Shown: in pieces, positions 6,216-11,277 of the stretch
Layout of the letters: each line of letters opens with the position of its first letter
Numbering within the stretch: position 1 is the stretch's first letter
From: Loktanella sp.
Lineage (GTDB): Bacteria; Pseudomonadota; Alphaproteobacteria; Rhodobacterales; Rhodobacteraceae
Length of the DNA stretch: 11,277 nt
Assembly: GCA_003551805.1 (NCBI GenBank)
Contig: PUNR01000304.1
Coordinates: forward strand, 1-11,277
Direction: 5' to 3'
Made by a program: the position numbers and the translations under genes
Notes under the pieces: generated by a model
What the model was told of the DNA's origin: nothing
Seen by the model: only the letters and a program-made list of their open reading frames with translations
Database searches by the model: none

Positions 6216-7729
6216 GTTGCCCTGTCCAGTATCATCAGTTGCAAGGACGCACGCCGCGCGATGTCTTCCAGCCCGACAAGCCGGAACAAGGCCAAAGCGT
6301 CGGTCAGGGACCGTGCATCACCGGCGAAACCTTCGTTGAACAAGATTACGGCGCGCAGCATTGCTTCGCCGGTTTTGCCGTTGGCGACCAGATATTGCAG
6401 TTCCACAGGGGCGGTGGCGTTGGAGAACGCGGATTGCACGGCCAAAGCACGCGGCGCAGTGACCGGCACATCTTGCGGGCGGCCTTTGGCGATAGCGATC
6501 AGGAAGGGGTCGAACCCGTCTTCGTCATCCAGCTGATCCGCGACGCTGCGGTAGTCAGGCGATAGCAGGCCGACACGAAAGGCAATTTCTCGGGCTTCGC
6601 CGGTCAGGTCCATGTCTTGCAATGCGGCACTGTAAAGCTTGGCAAAAGGCACCTCTGTGCGGGCCTGTTTCATCGCGTCCCATGCGGCGGGCAGGTGGCG
6701 GCTGACGGCTGTCGCGTCGCCTTCGGTGACGGCGTTGTCCAGCCGGATGATCGCCGCCGCCCTGTCCCAAATCCCGCCAGAGGCAGCAGGCGTGCGCGCG
6801 GTATAGAACTTTTGCAGGACGTTTTCAGATACCGCATCCTGCCGCGCCAGCCGTTCGGCGGCATCAAGCTGTGCGCGCCATGCGTTGTTGCCGCGCAGGT
6901 CGGCATGGGCAAAAGCCAAAGGCAGACCCGACGTGACCAGCGGTTCGCCAAAGGCTTCGTGCAGGCGGAACAACAGCGGTGTCACGTCGCGCGGCGCGGT
7001 CAAGGGCGGTTCGCCTTCGAACAATTCAGGGTCCAGAAAACGCGACAGGATATCATTTTCAGCAGGGCTGATATCGCCCAGCACGCGGTGCGTGTTCAGC
7101 GACAGCACCGCCAGCGCCCATTCGCCTGCGCGCGCCTGACAAAACACACGCGCGATGTAATTGGGTGCCAGCGCAGGCGTGTCATTCATCACACGGCAGG
7201 CCGCATCTTCGGTGCCCATCAGCAACGACACGTCAAACCAGCGCTGGAACACCGGTGCTGTGTCAGGTGTGGCCAATTCGATCAGCGATTTGGCCTGTTC
7301 GACCGCACCCAGTTCCACCAGCTTATCCACCCGCGCAAGAAACAGCGCCCCTTCGGCACCGGCACCCAGCGGCGGATCAGCCTCTGCCAGCATCAGGACT
7401 TTGACAAATTCCCGGATCGCCGGCAGCGATTCGCGCCGGTCAAGCTGGATCAGATCAACCAGTGTTTCTTCGCGGCTTGAAGACCAGATATTGCGCGCCA
7501 GCCCGGTGACGTCAGGCGGCAACAGCCCGACAGGATCCTTGGATTGCCGGTCCAGCGGGGTGACGTTGATTTCAGGGGCGGTGGCATCGCTGACGGCAGG
7601 GGATTCGTCGATTGACGGGACTGTCACAGCCTCTTGCGACAGCCAATCGATAGATGACAAAGGGTCCTGCGCAATCGCAGGGCCCGCAGCCAGCACCAGA
7701 AACGCGGCCAGCCCTTTAGTTCGTGTCAA
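6212..7729 (-). CDS. Exported alpha-helical protein of unknown function
   Basis: A 505-residue protein I do not recognise by name. Residues 1-20 form a signal peptide ending AIA, with cleavage likely before Q21-D22. An acidic, proline-containing low-order stretch (about 25-75) follows. The remainder is rich in alanine, leucine and arginine helices with a repeat-like, solenoid/TPR-like character, and shows no catalytic motif. Two cysteines (in AACRVMND and VFCQAR) lie in mid-protein and could form a periplasmic disulfide. The only start that preserves the signal peptide is TTG at 7729; an in-frame stop lies just upstream at 7745-7747. It overlaps the preceding 50-residue gene by 14 bases and overlaps xerD by 4, so translation is probably coupled. 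A structural or scaffolding role in the periplasm is a guess. Confidence 0.78.
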   Translation of the reverse strand: MTRTKGLAAFLVLAAGPAIAQDPLSSIDWLSQEAVTVPSIDESPAVSDATAPEINVTPLDRQSKDPVGLLPPDVTGLARNIWSSSREETLVDLIQLDRRESLPAIREFVKVLMLAEADPPLGAGAEGALFLARVDKLVELGAVEQAKSLIELATPDTAPVFQRWFDVSLLMGTEDAACRVMNDTPALAPNYIARVFCQARAGEWALAVLSLNTHRVLGDISPAENDILSRFLDPELFEGEPPLTAPRDVTPLLFRLHEAFGEPLVTSGLPLAFAHADLRGNNAWRAQLDAAERLARQDAVSENVLQKFYTARTPAASGGIWDRAAAIIRLDNAVTEGDATAVSRHLPAAWDAMKQARTEVPFAKLYSAALQDMDLTGEAREIAFRVGLLSPDYRSVADQLDDEDGFDPFLIAIAKGRPQDVPVTAPRALAVQSAFSNATAPVELQYLVANGKTGEAMLRAVILFNEGFAGDARSLTDALALFRLVGLEDIARRASLQLMILDRAT

Positions 7730-7868
7730 ACGTGACAGGGCGGTTCACCTCTTGTGCGGGGGCTGCAAAATCAGCGGGAAAAAGAACCGGACCCACATAG
7801 GCATAGCCGACCAGCCCGATCCCGATCAGGATAAGTAAAAAGAAAACGACTTTGATAAACCGCCACAT
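7716..7868 (-). CDS. Small single-pass membrane protein
   Basis: A 50-residue protein with one transmembrane helix (about 5-26, VVFFLLILIGIGLVGYAYV) and a short tail of about 24 residues ending TFDTN, probably periplasmic. The frame is open back to 7913 (65 residues), but ATG 7868 is preferred. It starts with the basic MWRFIK typical of a membrane anchor and has GGGGCAGGCA just upstream, whereas ATG 7913 has no ribosome binding site. Its stop overlaps the start of the 505-residue exported protein by 14 bases. The coupling suggests the two act together, perhaps as membrane anchor and periplasmic partner. No named family is recognised. Confidence 0.68.
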   Translation of the reverse strand: MWRFIKVVFFLLILIGIGLVGYAYVGPVLFPADFAAPAQEVNRPVTFDTN

Positions 7869-8016
7869 TGCCTGCCCCGATCTGCTGTGCCCTGTTGTGT
7901 GGTCTGATGCCACTTATGCTGCGTTTATATATGGTCTTTCGGGGAATATCACGGCATTCATGCGCAAATAATTAACTTCGGCGTGTGATAGCCGATGAAT
8001 TGGCAAAGGATGCGGC
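7869..8016. other. Divergent intergenic region between the xerD run and aroKB
   Basis: This 148-base stretch must carry promoters for both directions. It contains an AT-rich core (7923-7975, including TTTATATATG and AATAATTAAC) suitable for promoter melting, but I find no -35/-10 pair good enough to call. The aroK ribosome binding site AAGGA lies at 8006-8010. Confidence 0.4.
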
Positions 8017-8574
8017 ATGGCGCGTGCGGCAGCATATAAGCTGAAGCGCAAAGTGGTCCTTGTGGGCATGATGGGGTCAGGCAAAACCGCCATTGGCCGC
8101 GCGCTTTCGGCTGCGCTGGATGTGCCGTTCGTGGACAGCGACAGCGCGATCGAAGAGGCAGCAGCGCTTAGCATTGCGGAAATCTTTGCCCGCGACGGCG
8201 AAGCCTTCTTTCGCCGCCGCGAAACCGAGGTGCTGCGCCGTCTGCTGGCGGGGCCACCGGGGATCATTTCCACCGGCGGTGGTGCGTTTTTAGCCGCAGA
8301 AAACCGCGACATGATTGCGCGCGATGCGATTGCGGTCTGGCTGGATGCGGATCTGGAAATATTGTGGGAACGGGTCCGGCACAAAGACACCCGGCCCCTG
8401 CTGCGCACCCCCGACCCCAAGGGTACTTTGGCGCGCCTGCTGGCGGAACGGCGTGAATTCTATGCGCAGGCAGGGCTGCGCTTGCCCATCGGTTTTCACG
8501 CCTCGATCGAACAGACGACACAAAGCGCGCTGCGCCTGCTGGCCACCCGCCCCGATATTCTGGAGACGCTTTAA
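8017..8574 (+). CDS. aroK: Shikimate kinase
   Basis: This 185-residue cytoplasmic enzyme phosphorylates shikimate to shikimate 3-phosphate with ATP, step five of the chorismate pathway. Visible motifs are the Walker A loop GMMGSGKT (17-24), the shikimate/Mg motif DSD (40-42), FFRRRE (64-69) with the substrate-binding arginine, the glycine motif STGGGAF (85-91) and the LID arginine in DTRPLL (124-129). The size is ordinary for AroK, with a short basic N-terminal extension. AAGGA at 8006-8010 is six bases before ATG. The gene abuts aroB with no spacer (TAA then ATG), the common aroKB arrangement. It is a single-domain kinase with no fusion. Confidence 0.96.
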   Translation: MARAAAYKLKRKVVLVGMMGSGKTAIGRALSAALDVPFVDSDSAIEEAAALSIAEIFARDGEAFFRRRETEVLRRLLAGPPGIISTGGGAFLAAENRDMIARDAIAVWLDADLEILWERVRHKDTRPLLRTPDPKGTLARLLAERREFYAQAGLRLPIGFHASIEQTTQSALRLLATRPDILETL

Positions 8575-9693
8575 ATGACCGCCAAAGTCCATGTTGATCT
8601 GCCGGGCCGCGCTTATGACATCCATATCGGGCCGGGCCTGATTGCGCAGGCAGGCACGCATCTGGCGGGCTTGGGCGGGCGGCGGCACATCTGCATCGTG
8701 ACCGACGAAAACGTCGCAGCCCTGCATCTGCCCGCCTTGCAAGCGTCATTGTCAGAGGCAGGGCTGACATCCGCCGCCCTGACCCTGCCTGCGGGCGAGG
8801 CCACGAAAAGCTGGGCACAGCTTGAACACGTGGTCGAATGGCTGCTGGCCCAAAAGGTCGAACGGCGCGATCTGGTCATCGCCTTTGGCGGCGGTGTGAT
8901 CGGCGATCTGGCAGGCTTTGCTGCGGCGATCCTGCGGCGCGGCGTGCGTTTCGTGCAGATGCCGACCAGCCTGCTGGCGCAGGTAGACAGTTCTGTCGGG
9001 GGCAAGACGGGGATCAATTCACCGCATGGCAAAAACCTTGTCGGGGCGTTTCACCAGCCGGCACTTGTGCTGGCCGATACCGATCTGCTGGGTACTTTGC
9101 CGCGGCGCGATTTTCTGGCGGGCTATGGCGAGGTGGTGAAATACGGCCTGCTGGGGGATGCGGCTTTTTTTGACTGGTTGGAAACGGCAGCGCCCGACAT
9201 GGCGGCAGGCGATATGGCAGCACGGGTGCGCGCGGTCACGAGGTCTTGTGAAATGAAGGCCGATATCGTCCAGCGCGATGAAACCGAACAGGGCGACCGG
9301 GCGCTGTTGAACCTTGGGCACACGTTTTGTCATGCGCTGGAACAGGCCACGGGCTATTCCGACCGGCTGCTGCATGGCGAAGGCGTCGCCATCGGCTGCG
9401 CGCTGGCGTTTGAACTCTCCGCACGGCTTGGCCTGTGTTCGCAAGAAGACCCAAGCCGCGTGCGCGCGCATCTACGTGACATGGGCATGAAGGTCGATAT
9501 CCGCGATATCGCAGGCGATTTGCCGGATGCAGCGGCACTGCTGGACCTGATGGGGCAGGACAAAAAGGTACAGGATGGGCAATTGCGCTTTATTCTGGCG
9601 CGCGGGATTGGCGATGCGTTCATCACGTCGGACGTGCCGCGCGATACGGTGCTGACGCTGTTGCGCGACGCCTTGAACGCACCACAAGGCTGA
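8575..9693 (+). CDS. aroB: 3-dehydroquinate synthase
   Basis: This 372-residue enzyme converts DAHP to 3-dehydroquinate using NAD and a divalent metal, step two of the chorismate pathway. The NAD-binding motif GGGVIGDLAGF is at 105-115 and the signature MPTSLLAQVDSSVGGKTGIN at 129-148. Metal ligands are E186 in GYGEVVKYG, H249 in NLGHTFCHALE and H267 in LHGEGVAIG. DKKVQDGQLRFIL (329-341) is the usual C-terminal substrate-binding stretch. Length is normal. The ATG follows the aroK stop directly, so translation is probably coupled. Downstream is a GC-rich convergent junction. Confidence 0.97.
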   Translation: MTAKVHVDLPGRAYDIHIGPGLIAQAGTHLAGLGGRRHICIVTDENVAALHLPALQASLSEAGLTSAALTLPAGEATKSWAQLEHVVEWLLAQKVERRDLVIAFGGGVIGDLAGFAAAILRRGVRFVQMPTSLLAQVDSSVGGKTGINSPHGKNLVGAFHQPALVLADTDLLGTLPRRDFLAGYGEVVKYGLLGDAAFFDWLETAAPDMAAGDMAARVRAVTRSCEMKADIVQRDETEQGDRALLNLGHTFCHALEQATGYSDRLLHGEGVAIGCALAFELSARLGLCSQEDPSRVRAHLRDMGMKVDIRDIAGDLPDAAALLDLMGQDKKVQDGQLRFILARGIGDAFITSDVPRDTVLTLLRDALNAPQG

Positions 9694-9752
9694 TCATCGT
9701 CAGAGTATAAATATCCCCGCGCGGCGCGCCCGCGCCCGCGCAGCGGGCCGGT
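9694..9752. terminator. GC-rich convergent 3' junction with hairpins
   Basis: Between the aroB stop and the stop of the minus-strand membrane protein lie two potential hairpins. GCGCG (9719-9723) can pair with CGCGC (9731-9735), and CCCGC (9735-9739) can pair with GCGGG (9743-9747) around GCA. On the minus strand the first is followed by an A/T-rich stretch after GGGG. There is no clean T-run, so the termination mechanism is uncertain. Confidence 0.4.
9709..9729 (+). repeat. 3'-end element, copy 2 (AAATATCCCCGCGCGG...GCGC)
   Basis: A 21-base segment starting 15 bases after the aroB stop codon. It matches the minus-strand segment 3156-3136 at 18 of 21 positions, sharing AAATA, CCCGCGCGG and GCGC. 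It may be a short dispersed 3' element of the genome. Confidence 0.5.
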
Positions 9753-10067
9753 TCAGGAATCGTCGTCGCGCCAGTCGGACCGGTATTTGCGCAGGAACCA
9801 GACCACCAGCGGGATTTCCAGAACAAACAGCGTGACAAGTGTAAAGATCAGCCAGTTTGTCTGAAAGATCAGCAGGTTGAACGCCACATCTGATCCCCAG
9901 TACCACGCGCCGGCCAGACTGACCGCCATCGCTGTCACGGCGGCGTCAATCGTCGCGATCCGGCCCAGAGTTTTCACCCGCAGGCCGGGGTAGACCCCGA
10001 AATAGGCCACCCCAAGCAGGCCTGCGTTCAAAAGAAAAAGGTGTGTCTCAGGGCTAAGCGCCAGCAT
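9753..10067 (-). CDS. Small three-helix membrane protein downstream of ssb
   Basis: A 104-residue integral membrane protein of unknown function. Hydrophobic segments at about 9-28, 37-57 and 71-92 predict three transmembrane helices. The acidic tail DWRDDDS follows the positive KYR, so the C-terminus is probably cytoplasmic. No motif or named family is recognised. The ATG is three bases after the ssb stop codon with no good ribosome binding site of its own, so it is probably translated by coupling from ssb. A functional link to DNA metabolism is not implied by the sequence. Confidence 0.75.
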   Translation of the reverse strand: MLALSPETHLFLLNAGLLGVAYFGVYPGLRVKTLGRIATIDAAVTAMAVSLAGAWYWGSDVAFNLLIFQTNWLIFTLVTLFVLEIPLVVWFLRKYRSDWRDDDS

Positions 10068-10070
10068 GGA

Positions 10071-10577
10071 TCAGAACGGGATTTCATCGTCCATGTCGCT
10101 GCCGCCCGAAGGTGCGCCGCCGCCATAGCCGCCATCATTCTGGCTGCGACCGCCACCGCCGCTGCTGCCACCGCCGACATAGCCGCCGCCACCGTAACTA
10201 TCGCCACCACCGCCGCCGCCATCGCTGCGCCCGTCAAGCATGGTCAGCGTGCTGCCCAATCCTTGCAGGACGACTTCGGTGGAATAGCGGTCGGCACCGG
10301 ACTGGTCCTGCCATTTGCGGGTCTGCAATTTACCTTCGATGTAAACCTTTGACCCTTTTTTCAGATATTGTTCGGCCACGCGCACCAGACCTTCGGAAAA
10401 GATGGCGACGGTGTGCCATTCGGTCTTTTCGCGGCGTTCGCCGGTGTTCTTGTCTTTCCACGTCTCGGACGTGGCGATGCGCAGGTTCGCGACCTTGCCG
10501 CCGTTCTGAAAGCTGCGCACTTCGGGGTCGGCGCCCAGATTGCCGATAAGGATGACTTTGTTCACTGATCCGGCCAT
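10071..10577 (-). CDS. ssb: Single-stranded DNA-binding protein
   Basis: This 168-residue protein binds and protects ssDNA in replication and repair and recruits partners. The OB fold spans about 5-113, with the SSB signature MAGSVNKVILIGNLGADPEV (1-20), TEWHTVAIFSE (52-62) and KGSKVYIEGKLQTRKWQD (74-91). A glycine-rich disordered linker (about 120-159), encoded by GGN/CCN-rich low-complexity DNA, leads to the acidic tip MDDEIPF, the conserved partner-docking peptide. The frame is open further upstream to 10712, but ATG 10577 is correct: AAGGAGA (10589-10583) sits five bases before it and the encoded N-terminus is canonical. The stop lies 3 bases before the membrane-protein start. No LexA-type GTTC-N7-GTTC box is visible upstream. 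Confidence 0.97.
   Translation of the reverse strand: MAGSVNKVILIGNLGADPEVRSFQNGGKVANLRIATSETWKDKNTGERREKTEWHTVAIFSEGLVRVAEQYLKKGSKVYIEGKLQTRKWQDQSGADRYSTEVVLQGLGSTLTMLDGRSDGGGGGGDSYGGGGYVGGGSSGGGGRSQNDGGYGGGAPSGGSDMDDEIPF
10115..10230 (-). repeat. Low-complexity glycine-codon tract in ssb
   Basis: On the plus strand this reads as imperfect CCGCCACC-type trinucleotide repeats and encodes the Gly-rich SSB linker. It creates alanine/threonine-rich open frames on other strands that are not genes. Such tracts often vary in length between strains. Confidence 0.7.
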
Positions 10578-10731
10578 GGGATTCTCCTTCGATTCTGTTG
10601 CGGCTTTTGTGACAGACACGGGATGCCACAACAAGGTTAAGGACACCTTGTAAAGCCTGTCACAATATCTGGGGCTTGGTTGAAACCCAAAAAAGCGGTA
10701 ATGTGACGGCATTTAAGTATTGGATTATGTG
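10578..10731. promoter_or_regulatory. Divergent ssb / lytic transglycosylase regulatory region
   Basis: The region contains two inverted repeats, one nested in the other. The outer arms TTGTGACAG (10607-10615) and CTGTCACAA (10657-10665) are exact complements. Inside them are ACAAGGT (10631-10637) and ACCTTGT (10645-10651). A further TGTGAC lies at 10702-10707. The ssb ribosome binding site is at 10583-10589. I find no strong -35/-10 pair, so these repeats may be operator sites or chance. Confidence 0.45.
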
Positions 10732-11277
10732 ATGCATATTTTGCGATCGTTTCTGGGCGGTGTTTTTTGTATGGCAGGCACAATGGGTGCCACACAGGAT
10801 CCGGCATCCGCCGCCGCGCGTTCGGCGATGTTTGAAAGCCAGATCAGGGTGCTGGAAGGGCGCGCAGCACAGCAATATTCCAGTTCCGTCAACCTTCAGC
10901 CGCCGCGCGTCACCGTGCCGCCCGCAGCAGTCGTGTATCAGGGGCGCTATAAGGGCGATTATCTACCACTTGCGCGGGCCGCAGCGCAGCGCCACGGCGT
11001 GCCAGAGGAATTGTTCCTGCGCCTGATCCAGCAGGAAAGCGGCTGGAACCCGCAGGCCGTGTCACACAAGGGCGCAATCGGGCTGGCGCAGCTGATGCCA
11101 GCCACTGCGCGTGATCTGGGGGTTGATCCGCATGATCCACAGGCCAATCTGGACGGCGGCGCGCGCTATCTGCGGATGCAATATGATGCGTTCGGCACAT
11201 GGCGGCTGGCGCTGGCGGCGTATAACGCGGGGCCAGCGGCGGTGGCGCGCCATGGCGGCGTGCCGCCTTTTGTTGAA
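10732..11277 (+). CDS. Lytic transglycosylase, SLT family 1 (partial, 3' end outside window)
   Basis: The first 182 residues of a secreted peptidoglycan lytic transglycosylase (GH23, SLT fold), which cleaves the MurNAc-GlcNAc bond to form 1,6-anhydro ends. Residues 1-20 form a signal peptide (MHILRSF... to AGTMGA). A short region of low predicted structure precedes the catalytic domain, which starts at about residue 78. The catalytic glutamate is E102 in IQQESGWNP (99-107), with the family motifs GLAQLMP (117-123), GARYLRMQYDAF (143-154) and AYNAGP (163-168). Start choice: ATG 10732 directly follows an in-frame GTG (10729) and TTG (10720); none has a strong ribosome binding site. The frame is still open at 11277. 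It is divergent from ssb. The exact subfamily cannot be told without the C-terminus. Confidence 0.9.
   Translation, partial: MHILRSFLGGVFCMAGTMGATQDPASAAARSAMFESQIRVLEGRAAQQYSSSVNLQPPRVTVPPAAVVYQGRYKGDYLPLARAAAQRHGVPEELFLRLIQQESGWNPQAVSHKGAIGLAQLMPATARDLGVDPHDPQANLDGGARYLRMQYDAFGTWRLALAAYNAGPAAVARHGGVPPFVE

Noticed and set aside
6617..7480. 287-residue plus-strand open frame opposite the 505-residue exported protein
   Set aside because: The composition is Arg/Gln/Cys-rich and non-native. The minus-strand frame has a signal peptide and overlaps its neighbours in operon style.
10041..10352. Alanine/threonine-rich open frames opposite and within ssb
   Set aside because: They arise from the glycine-codon tract of the SSB linker read in other frames.
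10458..10474. 7-bp hairpin CCACGTC/GACGTGG with 3-base loop
   Set aside because: It lies within the conserved OB-fold coding sequence of ssb and is not near a gene end; nothing suggests a function.
10578..10712. Upstream extension of ssb to 10712
   Set aside because: The canonical SSB N-terminus begins at 10577 with a strong ribosome binding site directly before it.

Overview
The window looks like a chromosomal segment of a GC-rich alphaproteobacterium, most likely a marine Rhodobacteraceae (Roseobacter-type) species. The reasons are the aroK-aroB pair next to xerD, a PIN-domain protein of the type seen in Rhodobacter relatives, an SSB with a long glycine linker, and short AAATA..CCCGCGCGG elements after stop codons that I associate from memory with Rhodobacterales. 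I cannot name a genus. No plasmid, phage, transposon, CRISPR or RNA gene is visible. This is largely core-genome sequence, and I see no dramatic new system.

Layout. Bases 1-170 are non-coding and carry a perfect palindrome (60-81) plus a promoter/RBS region for a lipoprotein gene (171-716). A plus-strand group follows: RlmI-like rRNA methyltransferase (757-1956), a PIN-domain protein overlapping it by 4 bp (1953-2498), and a DUF1801/YdeI-type protein (2504-3124). A convergent junction with a nested hairpin (3123-3156) separates these from a minus-strand run. That run reads, in transcription order, a 50-residue membrane protein (7868-7716), a 505-residue exported protein (7729-6212), tyrosine recombinase xerD (6215-5277), a CNNM/CorC-type transporter (5226-3925) and an M48 metalloprotease (3859-3179). 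The first three overlap one another.

Divergent from that run, aroK (8017-8574) and aroB (8575-9693) abut and encode two shikimate-pathway enzymes. A second convergent junction carries a relative of the first junction's element. It is followed by a minus-strand pair, ssb (10577-10071) and a three-helix membrane protein (10067-9753). The window ends inside a plus-strand lytic transglycosylase (10732 onward).

Functional themes are RNA modification, chromosome-dimer resolution and single-strand DNA protection, aromatic amino acid precursor synthesis, and envelope maintenance. The most check-worthy items are the LacI-operator-like palindrome, the paired 3' elements at both convergent junctions, the nested inverted repeats between ssb and the transglycosylase gene, a 10-bp-stem hairpin inside the methyltransferase gene, the orphan PIN gene, and the uncharacterised 50/505-residue pair translated together with xerD.
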